Source: an uncultured Oscillospiraceae bacterium (GTDB lineage Bacteria > Bacillota > Clostridia > Oscillospirales > Ruminococcaceae). Taken from it: a stretch of 64,000 nt of DNA. The notes beneath the pieces were generated by a model, which was given only the letters and a program-made list of their open reading frames with translations, made no database searches and had not been told where the DNA came from. The position numbers were made by a program, and so were the translations under genes. The first letter of the stretch is position 1, and each line of letters starts with the position of its first letter. This document shows positions 24,249 to 32,001 of the stretch, in pieces. The DNA lies in NCBI GenBank assembly GCA_934465295.1, contig CAKSKU010000013.1, positions 1 through 64,000 of the forward strand. Direction: 5' to 3'.

Positions 24249-24932
24249 ATGAATAATAGAAAGAAAACACTCATCATTTCATTCATCTGCGGAATGCTGG
24301 GCTGCCTGTGCTTCGGCTCGAGCGACTGGCTGATGATCTACGGCGATACAGCTCACAGCGGCAGCCTGTACTGGCTCACGGACGGAGCTGTAAATATCGC
24401 ACCCCGGAGAAATTCGCTCGCAATGTTCCTTGCTTTCCCGGGAATAATTTTCTACGGCATAGGACTTTTCGCCGCCGGAAAATTCATCACCGACAAAAAG
24501 AGCTCAGGCATTTATAAAACGCTCAATATCTATGGACTTACACCTTGGCTCTGCCTGCACCTTTTCTATGTAATGATAATTTATCTCTATTCATGGATGA
24601 TGAACAACGGCTATGCCGATGCCGCACTTCCGTCCTGCGAAGCTCTCTTTTCGCATCTTTCGTGGATAGTCATGCTCAGCGAAGTATTTATGCTGCCGCC
24701 GTTCATTTACTGGTTCATTCTCCAGATAAAAGGAAAAACGGAGTTCCCAAAGGCAATGGCGTTCACAAATGTGCTTGTCATTTACGGCGTTCTTTATGCA
24801 ATAAAAAGCATTATGCCCGACAGCCCGTTCCGCATCGGCTTCACGAACGGACTTATGAGCGAAAGTATGATAATATGGTTTGCGATACTGCTTGTGTTCA
24901 GCATCAAAAATGGTGATAAAACGAACGCATAA
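24249..24932 (+). CDS. Hypothetical polytopic membrane protein (DUF6796-like)
   Basis: The 227-residue protein has six to seven hydrophobic segments, beginning IISFICGMLGCLCFGSSDWLMIYG. It resembles a family of uncharacterised Clostridia membrane proteins that I recall as DUF6796. TTGGAGGG lies 8 nt before the ATG. It has a full-consensus promoter and a TetR-type palindrome upstream, so it may belong to the TetR regulon. A 52-bp inverted repeat follows at 24951. No catalytic motif is visible. Confidence 0.7.
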   Translation: MNNRKKTLIISFICGMLGCLCFGSSDWLMIYGDTAHSGSLYWLTDGAVNIAPRRNSLAMFLAFPGIIFYGIGLFAAGKFITDKKSSGIYKTLNIYGLTPWLCLHLFYVMIIYLYSWMMNNGYADAALPSCEALFSHLSWIVMLSEVFMLPPFIYWFILQIKGKTEFPKAMAFTNVLVIYGVLYAIKSIMPDSPFRIGFTNGLMSESMIIWFAILLVFSIKNGDKTNA

Positions 24933-24950
24933 AATAATACCGATAACCTC

Positions 24951-25002
24951 GGACAGAATAAGTTCTGCGTCAGGCACCCCTGACCGAACTTGTTCTGTCC
25001 GA
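24951..25002. repeat. 52-bp near-perfect inverted repeat at the end of the LysR remnant
   Basis: CGGACAGAA..AAGTT and AACTT..TTCTGTCCG enclose GTCAGG-CACC-CCTGAC. There is no T-run on either side. It can act as a hairpin for the gene ending at 24932, but it also marks where homology of the LysR pseudogene stops, so it may be a mobile palindrome. Confidence 0.65.
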
Positions 25003-25385
25003 TATTCAGCGTATTTCGCTCGCCACTCGCAATTTTTGAAGCTTCCGAACACATTCTCTCATAATCGGCGGTCAGAACAAGGCTTTTTCGGTAAAAATAT
25101 TCGCCTGCGGGAGTAATATTAATTTTTAATCAAAGTGTAGACAAAAAATCGGCGCAAAAGCCATATATTCGAGCTTTTGCTTGATTTTTTGTACACTTTC
25201 AGTTTAAAAATTAATATAAGGCTGAACGTGCGGTTCTTTCGTTCGAGAAGCGGAAAGCCAAGCTCACGTTCAAGAGCCTGAATTTGCTGTGAGATCGCAG
25301 ACTGGGATATGAAATTTTCCTCCACCGCTTCGGAAAAGCTGTTAAGTCGGACGACCGACTGGAAATATTTAAGCTGTCTGAACAT
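24957..25385 (-). pseudogene. LysR-family regulator disrupted by a MITE and truncated
   Basis: The ATG at 25385 begins a normal LysR HTH (MFRQLKYFQSVVRLNSFSEA, then SQSAISQQIQALERELGFPLLERKNRT). After FSL the frame enters a 100-bp palindromic element. Beyond the element the expected continuation resumes (TPAGEYFYRKSLVLTADYER, then MCSEASKIASGERNTLNIG) and soon ends in a second inverted repeat, so the effector domain is missing. Removing the element and one TTA copy restores the reading frame Ser-Leu-Thr-Pro exactly. The regulator is dead in this strain. Confidence 0.85.
25117..25216. mobile_element. 100-bp palindromic MITE with 3-bp target duplication
   Basis: Terminal inverted repeats TATTAATTTTTAA and TTAAAAATTAATA bound exactly 100 bp. 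TAA is present on both sides (25114-25116 and 25217-25219) as a target duplication. The interior is palindromic (GTGTAGACAAAAAATC against GATTTTTTGTACAC, then CAAAAGC/GCTTTTG). It has no coding capacity and must be moved by a transposase encoded elsewhere. A relative lies at 52254-52370. Confidence 0.8.
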
Positions 25386-25554
25386 CGTGGTATGCTCCTT
25401 TTATTATTCTGTGATAATTTTAGCATAACGAGCCTTAAAAATCAAGCTTCCGCCGCAAAAGTCACCTCGGAGTAACTATGTCACCGAAAAGTGCGTACTT
25501 TACATTCGACAAAATCCGTGGTATTATGATATTATAGCGAAAGGGTGATCTTCA

Positions 25555-26322
25555 GTGACGCACAGCGAGCAGCTTTTGTACCTTATAAAATATCTTCTTG
25601 CGGAGGACAGCCGTTACAAAAATATAAGCATACCCGAGGACGAAAAAGCCCGTTTTGACCTTTTCCGAAGCCTTGTGAATGTCCGTCCGCCGAAGCCTGC
25701 GGAGAAGGATTTTCTGCAGGTGCAGGATGAATTTCTGCGTGAGGAAATTTCGGCTAAGGGCATTACCGACATCGACGGACTTAAGCCGATCAGCGGAAAT
25801 ATCTATCTTTGGAAGGGCGATATCACAACGCTGAAATGCGGGGCGATAGTCAATGCTGCAAACTCGGCAATGCTCGGCTGCTTTCAGCCCTGTCACTCCT
25901 GCATAGACAATGCGATACACACATTTTCGGGCGTACAGCTTAGGCTTGAATGTGCGGAAATAATGCGCAGACAGGGCTGTGACGAACCGACGGGGCAGGC
26001 AAAGCTGACCGATGCCTACAATTTGCCATGCGGAAAGATCATACACACGGTCGGACCTATCGTGCAGGGCAGGCTGACGGGCGAACACCGCAGACTGCTT
26101 GAAAGCTGCTACCGCTCCTGCCTTGAGCTTGCGTTGGAGAACCACATCAGCAGCATTGCGTTCTGCTGTATCTCAACGGGAGTTTTCGGCTTTCCTCAAA
26201 AGGAAGCGGCAGAGATAGCTGTTGATACGGTCATCGGATATTCTGATAAAATAAAGGTGGCATTTAATGTTTATAAAGAAAGTGACAGCGAAATTTATGG
26301 GAAATTACTCGGAAAAACTTGA
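25555..26322 (+). CDS. Zinc-type macrodomain ADP-ribose hydrolase
   Basis: The 255-residue protein has a helical N-terminal part and a macrodomain with KGDITTLKCGAIVNAANSAM (about 87-106). This runs into GCFQPCHSCIDNAIH (108-122), whose Cys109, His114 and Cys116 fit the zinc-binding loop of Zn-dependent macrodomains linked to class M sirtuins. Later ISTGVFGFPQKEAA binds the distal ADP-ribose. It should remove ADP-ribose from a protein. The start is GTG after AAAGGGTG. The sirtuin gene begins inside its 3' end, a translationally coupled pair. Confidence 0.9.
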   Translation: MTHSEQLLYLIKYLLAEDSRYKNISIPEDEKARFDLFRSLVNVRPPKPAEKDFLQVQDEFLREEISAKGITDIDGLKPISGNIYLWKGDITTLKCGAIVNAANSAMLGCFQPCHSCIDNAIHTFSGVQLRLECAEIMRRQGCDEPTGQAKLTDAYNLPCGKIIHTVGPIVQGRLTGEHRRLLESCYRSCLELALENHISSIAFCCISTGVFGFPQKEAAEIAVDTVIGYSDKIKVAFNVYKESDSEIYGKLLGKT

Positions 26323-27133
26323 AATACTCAAAAGAGAGCTTGACAGCGCCGACTGCATCCTGATAGGCGCAGGAGCAGGACTTTCCACAGCCGCAGGCTT
26401 TACCTATTCGGGCGAGCGCTTTGAAAAAAACTTCGCCGATTTTATTGAAAAATATGATTTTAAGAATATGTATTCGGGTGGATTTTATCATTTTAAAACT
26501 CCCGAGGAATATTGGGCATACTGGTCGAGATATATTTACATCAACCGCTATTCGGACTGCGATAACGGAACGTATAAAAAGCTGTTGGAGCTTGTTTCGG
26601 GCAAGGACTATTTTGTGCTGACCACGAACGTCGACCACCAATTTCAAAAGACAGGCTTTGATAAAAAGCGGCTTTTCTGCACGCAGGGCGATTATGGACT
26701 TTTTCAATGCACGAAGCCTTGCTGTGACAAGACATTCGATAACGAAGAGATCATTCGCCGAATGTATACCGAGCAGAAGGATATGCGAATCCCGTCCGAG
26801 CTTGTTCCGCACTGCCCCGAGTGCGGCAGACCGCTGACAATGAACCTGCGATGTGACAGCAGCTTTACAGAGGATAACGCCTGGCACGAAGCCTCCGACC
26901 GCTATTACGAATTTGTCCGCCGCCATAAAAATATGCACACGCTTTTTCTGGAGCTTGGGGTCGGCTTCAATACGCCGACTATCATAAAATACCCATTCTG
27001 GATAATGACGGTCGAAAACCCTGACTCATTCTATGCCTGCGTAAATTCGGGCGAAGCATTCTGCCCCGATGAAATAATTGACCGCTCGGTCTGCATCAAC
27101 GCCGATATTTCGGAAGTCCTGCGCTCGATTTAA
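26267..27133 (+). CDS. SIR2-family sirtuin, SirTM-like, paired with macrodomain
   Basis: The 288-residue protein has the NAD-binding GAGAGLSTAAGF (34-45). TTNVDHQF stands where deacetylating sirtuins have TQNID and a catalytic His. Four cysteines in two places (CTKPCCDK and CPECGRPL) are suited to zinc. The family of macrodomain-linked sirtuins (SirTM) transfers ADP-ribose to a lipoylated carrier protein, and the macrodomain reverses it. Here the GcvH-like carrier and lipoate ligase usual in SirTM operons are absent, so the target is unknown. AAAGGTGG lies 6 nt before the ATG; an alternative start is MGNYSEK at 26297. Confidence 0.85.
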   Translation: MFIKKVTAKFMGNYSEKLEILKRELDSADCILIGAGAGLSTAAGFTYSGERFEKNFADFIEKYDFKNMYSGGFYHFKTPEEYWAYWSRYIYINRYSDCDNGTYKKLLELVSGKDYFVLTTNVDHQFQKTGFDKKRLFCTQGDYGLFQCTKPCCDKTFDNEEIIRRMYTEQKDMRIPSELVPHCPECGRPLTMNLRCDSSFTEDNAWHEASDRYYEFVRRHKNMHTLFLELGVGFNTPTIIKYPFWIMTVENPDSFYACVNSGEAFCPDEIIDRSVCINADISEVLRSI

Positions 27134-27138
27134 ACCAA

Positions 27139-27172
27139 ACCGCACAAAGCTTTTTATTCGGCTTTGTGCGGT
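27139..27172. terminator. Bidirectional terminator between sirtuin and MATE genes
   Basis: ACCGCACAAAGC pairs with GCTTTGTGCGGT with a T-rich tract on the plus side (AATTTTTTATT) and convergent genes on both sides. Confidence 0.8.
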
Positions 27173-27179
27173 CAATTTT

Positions 27180-28571
27180 TTATTGGCTTATGCTTTCCTC
27201 TTTTTGCTTCCGGGCAAACTTCTTTGCAGGTCGGCAGCATATAAGCGCTATGAATATGAGCACGGCTGTCGTAGCAAGGCTAATCGGGTAGGCGGTCATT
27301 ATCGTGTTGAAGGTCGGTTCTTTGGGAAAGATCATCTTTATCCATGCAATTCTTACACCGCAGACGCCTATCGTTGTCAGTATCGCAGGGACGAGCGAGA
27401 TGCCGAAGCCTCGCAGATATCCCGACATGACCTCATAAAGCATACTGAATGTGTAAGCGGTGAAGATCATTTTCAGACGGACAAAGCCAAGCTCGATGAC
27501 CTGTGGGTCGTTGTTGAAAACGGCGAGCATATATTTTCCCGAAAGGAGTACAAGAGCTATTGCCGCTGCCGTCGCTATCGCATCTTCGACAATGCAGATA
27601 GCAAGTGTTTTTTTGCAGCGGTCTATCTGCTTTGCACCGTAGTTCTGTCCGACGAATGTTGTGCAAGCCTGACTGAACGAATTCAGCACATAATATGCGA
27701 AGCACTCGATATTGAAAGCCGCACTCGAAGCCGCCATAACTATCTTGCCGAGGCTGTTTATAGCCGCCTGGATAATGATGTTCGAGAGCGCAAAAACCGC
27801 TCCCTGAATACCCGCAGGCAGACCTATCCTCAATATCCTGCCGAGCGTTTTTAAGTCAATGCGTATCTTTTTCGGTTCAAGCTTAACATAGCTTTCCGAT
27901 ATGATAAGCTTTCGGAAAAGCAGCACCGAGCTTACCGCATTGGAGATAACAGTCGCTATCGCAACGCCGTTTACGGTCATTTTCAGCACCGCCACAAAGA
28001 AAAGATTGAGCAGGACATTGAGTACGCCCGAAGCCGTGAGTGCGATAAGCGGAGTTTTCGTATCGCCGATGCTTCGGAATATCGCCGCTTCAAAATTATA
28101 CAGCAGTATCACGGGCATTCCGAAAAGATATATCCGCAGATAAAGCAGAGCCAGCGGAAAAACATCATCGGGAACGTTCAGCGACCGAAGCAGCATTCCC
28201 GAAAAAAGCTCACCAAGAACTGCGATGAAAATTCCCCCGAGAACAGCCACTGCGACCGAGGTATGTACAGCCTTGTGGACGGCTTCCCTGTCGCTCCGTC
28301 CTATCGCATTGGCAATGACAACGTTCGCACCGAGGGCGATGCCGACGAAAAGGTTGACTATAAGACCTATCACGGGGCTGTTCGCTCCGACCGCTGCGAC
28401 CGCCGCAGTGCTTTCATCTCCCGTAAAATTTCCGACGACCGCAACATCGGAGGCGTTGAAAAGCTGCTCCAGTACCGCCGTCGCCGCAACGGGCAGCGCA
28501 AACATCGGCAGTCCTTTCCGGAGAGAGCCGTTCAGCATATCGATCTGACGGCGCTTGACTTCTTTTTCCAT
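27180..28571 (-). CDS. MATE-family multidrug/cation antiporter
   Basis: The 463-residue protein has twelve hydrophobic helices in two related halves. The N half contains LPVAATAVLEQLFNASDVAVVG with the Asp typical of DinF/NorM-like MATE proteins, and the matching segment of the second half is GLPAGIQGAVFALSNIIIQA. It would export cationic compounds using Na+ or H+. AAGGAATG precedes the start. It is divergent from a LysR gene, which is the likely regulator. Confidence 0.85.
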   Translation of the reverse strand: MEKEVKRRQIDMLNGSLRKGLPMFALPVAATAVLEQLFNASDVAVVGNFTGDESTAAVAAVGANSPVIGLIVNLFVGIALGANVVIANAIGRSDREAVHKAVHTSVAVAVLGGIFIAVLGELFSGMLLRSLNVPDDVFPLALLYLRIYLFGMPVILLYNFEAAIFRSIGDTKTPLIALTASGVLNVLLNLFFVAVLKMTVNGVAIATVISNAVSSVLLFRKLIISESYVKLEPKKIRIDLKTLGRILRIGLPAGIQGAVFALSNIIIQAAINSLGKIVMAASSAAFNIECFAYYVLNSFSQACTTFVGQNYGAKQIDRCKKTLAICIVEDAIATAAAIALVLLSGKYMLAVFNNDPQVIELGFVRLKMIFTAYTFSMLYEVMSGYLRGFGISLVPAILTTIGVCGVRIAWIKMIFPKEPTFNTIMTAYPISLATTAVLIFIALICCRPAKKFARKQKEESISQ

Positions 28572-28656
28572 TCACATCATTCCTTTTTTCATTTTTCCTT
28601 ATTCAAGTTATATTATATCACTTGATCTTATAATAGCAAATACTTATTAAGAATGG

Positions 28657-28695
28657 CTTATCATAGTTGACAGGAATGATAAGAATGGGTATAAT
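28657..28695 (+). promoter_or_regulatory. LysR promoter overlapped by an inverted repeat
   Basis: TTGACA (28667-28672), 17 nt, TATAAT (28690-28695) is a full-consensus promoter. It is overlapped by CTTATCAT (28657-28664) and ATGATAAG (28676-28683), a perfect 8-bp inverted repeat with 11-nt spacing, the size expected of a LysR site. Binding would cover the -35 box and autorepress while possibly activating the divergent MATE gene. Confidence 0.75.
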
Positions 28696-28713
28696 ATAAC
28701 CGAGGTGAGAGCA

Positions 28714-29595
28714 ATGGATATAAGGCTGCTCCGATATTTTTTAGCGGTCGCAAGAGAAAAAAACATTACAAAAGCTGCGGAAAGCCTTCATATTTCCCAG
28801 CCGTCTTTATCCAAGCAGATAATGGAGCTTGAACAGGAGATCGGAAAAAAGCTGCTCATCAGAGGGAAAAGGCAGATCACGCTGACCGAGGACGGCATTC
28901 TGCTGCGGAAACGTGCGGACGAGATAGTAAGGCTGCTCGAAAAAACAGAGCGTGACCTTTCGGCAAACGTTCCCACCCTGAGCGGAGAGGTGACGATAGG
29001 CGGAACTCCCACAAAAACCGTGCTGACTGCAGCCGCAGAGCTTCGTGCGGATAACCCCGATGTGCGTTTTCAGTTTTACAGCAGCGACGCTATTGACGTC
29101 ATGGAAAAGCTTGAACACGGAAGCCTTGATTTTTCTATCCACCTTGAACCTATCGATACCGTAAAATATGAGTATATCCCCCTGCACGATCCCTCGCACT
29201 GGGGACTGCTTATGATGAAGGACTGTAAGCTTGCCAAAAAGGATCGCATAGAAAGAGCGGATATCCTGTCCGTTCCGCTGATATTCCACCGCCGTGCAGG
29301 CTTGCAAAGGCTCATTTCGCACTGGGCGGAGACCGAGATCGAGAATTTCAACGTTGCCGCCACATATAACATCGTGAACGGTTCGCCTACCCGATTTGTA
29401 AAAAGCGGACTGGGCTGCTTCCTTTCGACCGAGGATCAGCTTCCCGAGCAGCTTGATGAAAGCGTATGCTTCCGTCCGCTTGAACCGCCGCTGGAGATCA
29501 ATTATGCGTTGATATGGAAGCGTTATGCGGCACTTTCAAAAGCTGCGGCAGCTTATATTGAAAAAGTAAGGCGTATTATTGCCGATAATGATTGA
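28714..29595 (+). CDS. LysR-family transcriptional regulator
   Basis: The 293-residue protein has an N-terminal winged HTH (MDIRLLRYFLAVAREKNITK, AAESLHISQPSLSKQIMELE) and a LysR effector domain (VTIGGTPTKTVLTAAAELRA; LDFSIHLEPID). The ATG at 28714 is preferred over an in-frame GTG at 28705 because GAGGTGAG then serves as the ribosome site. It is divergent from the MATE transporter with an inverted repeat in between, so it probably controls itself and that transporter. A terminator follows. Confidence 0.9.
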   Translation: MDIRLLRYFLAVAREKNITKAAESLHISQPSLSKQIMELEQEIGKKLLIRGKRQITLTEDGILLRKRADEIVRLLEKTERDLSANVPTLSGEVTIGGTPTKTVLTAAAELRADNPDVRFQFYSSDAIDVMEKLEHGSLDFSIHLEPIDTVKYEYIPLHDPSHWGLLMMKDCKLAKKDRIERADILSVPLIFHRRAGLQRLISHWAETEIENFNVAATYNIVNGSPTRFVKSGLGCFLSTEDQLPEQLDESVCFRPLEPPLEINYALIWKRYAALSKAAAAYIEKVRRIIADND

Positions 29596-29603
29596 CCTAT
29601 GAA

Positions 29604-29640
29604 AATGCCCGATATGATCTTTTGCTTCATATCGGGCATT
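29604..29640 (+). terminator. Terminator after the LysR gene
   Basis: AATGCCCGATATGA pairs with TCATATCGGGCATT and is followed by TCGTCTTT; nothing else is transcribed rightward here except from the MerR-type promoter. Confidence 0.75.
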
Positions 29641-29683
29641 TCGTCTTTATACAAACTTTTTTTACACTTATTTGAAAAAATCC

Positions 29684-29714
29684 TTGACACTACGATCATT
29701 GTAGGGTTTATAAT
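29684..29714 (+). promoter_or_regulatory. MerR-type promoter (19-bp spacer with dyad), apparently without its gene
   Basis: TTGACA (29684-29689) and TATAAT (29709-29714) are separated by 19 bp instead of 17, and the spacer holds the dyad CTACGATCATTGTAG (29690-29704). This is the layout of promoters activated by MerR regulators, which twist the over-long spacer. Downstream, AGGGGAAG and an ATG at 29748 follow, but the next codon is TGA and the sequence then becomes the reverse of a LysR fragment. The target gene appears to have been lost. Confidence 0.75.
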
Positions 29715-29752
29715 TGTCTTATTCAATGATTTAGGGGAAGTTTTTAATGTGA

Positions 29753-30009
29753 AACCTGCCCGTGTCAAGCCCGTTCAGCAGGTCGGGTCCGTTCGCAGGC
29801 TCGGTCTGCACGGTCATCGCAGGATAGAACTGCGCCAGCAGGGGCGAAATTTTCCACACGGGAGCAGGAGCGCATATCCCGAATGATATTGTTCGGCGGC
29901 TTCGGTCGAGTGCCTGCACCTGCTTTGCGATGTTGTCAATTTCGGATAAGACTTTTACGGAAAGTTCGGCGGCGAGCTGGCGGAGCTGATATATCTCGGG
30001 CATAAGCAC
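29753..30009 (-). pseudogene. LysR-family fragment lacking HTH and C-terminal half
   Basis: The frame begins MLMPEIYQLRQLAAELSVKV, which is the linker helix of a LysR protein, then ISFGICAPAPVWKISPLLAQ and NGPDLLNGLDTG, the first strands of an effector domain. The DNA-binding domain is absent upstream and the rest of the effector domain is absent downstream, where the frame runs into the orphan MerR-type promoter region. It is a remnant, not a functional regulator. Confidence 0.7.
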
Positions 30010-30166
30010 ATCTCCTTAGTATAAATAAGTATAAATAATTTTTATAGCAGTATCAACAAACAGCATTGTACAAAGCTGATATTATAAGGTATAATATAGT
30101 CAAGGTCGGGAAACACTATAAACATTATAGCATATCTCGGCAAAGAAATCAATGTGAGATGATAAG

Positions 30167-30799
30167 ATGGTATTTTATTTTACCGCAACGGGCAACAGCC
30201 TTTATGCCGCACGTCAGCTTGACTGCGAATGTTACAGTATTCCGCAGGAAATGCACGGCGAAATGCTGTACAAAACCGAGACGATCGGCATAGTCTGCCC
30301 CGTCTGCGGTCACGAAATGCCGCAGCTTGTCAAGGACTTCATCGCACAGACAAGTTTTGTAACGGACTATCTTTATCTTATCCTCACTTACGGAAACCGT
30401 CACGGCGGAGCATCGGAGCTTGCGGAGAGATTTGCACAGTCGGTCGGGAAGCATTTTCGGTACATAAACGTTCTGCTTATGCCCGATAAGTTCGCAAAGT
30501 CGGGATATCACGCAGAAAAAAGCGCATTTGTAAATGCCCCCGTGATAACAGAGTTCCCCGTCGCACTCGAATGTGAGCTTGCGGAAATAGTAGATACCGA
30601 AAATCTCTATGCCGTCATCGGAAAGATAGTGAACGTGAGCGCAGATGAAAAAGTGCTCTCGGAAAACGGCAAGATCGACCCGATGAAACTCAACGCACTC
30701 ATCTTCGACCAGTTCCAATCGGGATATTACGTTGCCGCAGAAAAAGTCGGTCAGGCTTGGAACGCAGGCAAGGAAATGATGAAAAACGCACAGGAATAA
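30167..30799 (+). CDS. In-frame chimera of EFR1-type flavodoxin domain and flavin reductase C terminus
   Basis: Residues 1 to about 106 match the flavodoxin-like half of EFR1 ferredoxin-family proteins (VFYFTATGNSLYAA; GIVCPVCGHEMP; LTYGNRHGGA; YINVLLMPD). From about 107 on, KFAKSGYHAEKSAFVNAPVI, then VALECELAEIVDT and IDPMKLNALIFDQFQSGYY, match the C-terminal half of FMN-binding split-barrel flavin reductases. Both parents bind FMN, but each part is incomplete: the ferredoxin domain and the N-terminal barrel are absent. A deletion joining PD-N/K-F motifs in frame explains it. Whether the 210-residue product works is unknown. Confidence 0.75.
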   Translation: MVFYFTATGNSLYAARQLDCECYSIPQEMHGEMLYKTETIGIVCPVCGHEMPQLVKDFIAQTSFVTDYLYLILTYGNRHGGASELAERFAQSVGKHFRYINVLLMPDKFAKSGYHAEKSAFVNAPVITEFPVALECELAEIVDTENLYAVIGKIVNVSADEKVLSENGKIDPMKLNALIFDQFQSGYYVAAEKVGQAWNAGKEMMKNAQE

Positions 30800-30966
30800 T
30801 TTCAAATAAAGGCTCGGTACGCATAAAAACTAAAGTTTACGTCCACGCTTTTCAAAGGGTGGCAGGGGGTCAAGGGGGACAGCGTCCCCTTGTCGCTTCC
30901 GCAGAAGCGAAACTCCCTAAACTAACAGCTAATGCATTGCTGCAACAGCGAAATCAGTAACAAATA

Positions 30967-31051
30967 AAAAAGGCGCAATTCACACGAAAAAAGGTAAAAC
31001 GAACTATGAGAAATCAGTTTCGTAAAACCAATAATGTGAATTGCGCCAATT
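30967..31051 (+). repeat. Inverted repeat enclosing the start of a small ORF
   Basis: GGCGCAATTCACA (about 30972-30984) is repeated in reverse as TGTGAATTGCGCC (about 31035-31047) with a loop of about 50 nt, followed by a T-rich run (TTCTTTTTT). It could be a terminator-like structure or the end of a small mobile element. The 100 bp before it (30840-30930) are G-rich repetitive intergenic sequence. Confidence 0.5.
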
Positions 31052-31206
31052 CTTTTTTCCTCAAAGAAACTGTCCTTGCAGATAATATATGCGAACAAAG
31101 TGAACATATATTATCTGCAACGCAATATGAACAGCTACGTGAAATGAACGGTAAAGCACCGATCAAAAGTAGTGCCGTCATAAAATACGCAGAACGAAAG
31201 AGATAA
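31006..31206 (+). CDS. Small hypothetical protein (66 aa), weak support
   Basis: The ORF starts after AAAAAAGGTAAAACGAACT inside the loop of an inverted repeat and encodes a hydrophilic peptide ending GKAPIKSSAVIKYAERKR. I recognise no family. The start within a hairpin loop would make translation dependent on RNA structure. It could also be chance. It ends 72 bp before the convergent end of ureD. Confidence 0.3.
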   Translation: MRNQFRKTNNVNCANSFFLKETVLADNICEQSEHILSATQYEQLREMNGKAPIKSSAVIKYAERKR

Positions 31207-31278
31207 GCATTTTATACTGACATAGCTTGAACGATATTGGGATATTACTGTGACATCAACAATCACATCATAACTGCA

Positions 31279-32001
31279 CTACCGCAAAACAACTTCCCCA
31301 AAGAACTGCCAAATCTCGTCAGCGCTGTCAGCCGCCGCACGGATACATACACCCTTTGCGGCATCGGTCGAGGCAAACTCTATCCTCTCACATTCGGGCA
31401 TGCTCGGCTCTTTGCCGTAAATATACATCATTCCAACGTGCGAACGATTTTCAAAGAAACCCGTCCCCGAAAGTGATGTTTCGCTCGGGATAAGCTTCTG
31501 ATTATCGAGAAAGCAAAGCTTCCCATCAACATATACAGCCGTCCTTGAACGGTAGCTTGTGAACTCAAAGCGTTCTTTCATTGCAGTTCTTCCGCAGGAT
31601 AGAATGTCCGTCATCGCAAAGCTGCTGTCCTCCTGCAAATGCACCTCGGTACGAGTGTCGAAAATACTTCCACCAAACGGTATCACGGGACAGGGCATAT
31701 AAATAAGGCTTCCGCCGCTTTCAACGGTGATCTTTACACGCTGCGATGCGCCAACGCTTTCTGCCTTGAATAGCTTCGTGTAGGACTGCGCCGTGAATTT
31801 AAGGCTTGCACCTGACTTGACGGTAAGCTCGATATCATAATGATCGCCCTCAAGAATACCTGCGCTTGCCGCCATCATCATGACCTCGGTATGGTCATCA
31901 CGGTAAAAGGGGTTCGCTATCTTCAGCGGCGAGGTGAATTCCGTGTCGGCAATGACCGTCCGACCGTTTCTGTTCTCGGCGGTAAGCTTTAAGATACTCA
32001 T
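31279..32001 (-). CDS. ureD: Urease accessory protein UreD (UreH)
   Basis: The 240-residue protein matches UreD: SPLKIANPFYRDDHTEVMMM near the start, then GILEGDHYDIELTVKSGASL and TQSYTKLF, the conserved core of this beta-helical scaffold. UreD binds apo-urease and, with UreF and UreG, forms the complex that delivers nickel. It is the last gene of the operon and overlaps ureG by 4 nt. Position at the end, rather than before ureA, is common in Gram-positive urease clusters. Confidence 0.93.
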   Translation of the reverse strand: MSILKLTAENRNGRTVIADTEFTSPLKIANPFYRDDHTEVMMMAASAGILEGDHYDIELTVKSGASLKFTAQSYTKLFKAESVGASQRVKITVESGGSLIYMPCPVIPFGGSIFDTRTEVHLQEDSSFAMTDILSCGRTAMKERFEFTSYRSRTAVYVDGKLCFLDNQKLIPSETSLSGTGFFENRSHVGMMYIYGKEPSMPECERIEFASTDAAKGVCIRAAADSADEIWQFFGEVVLR

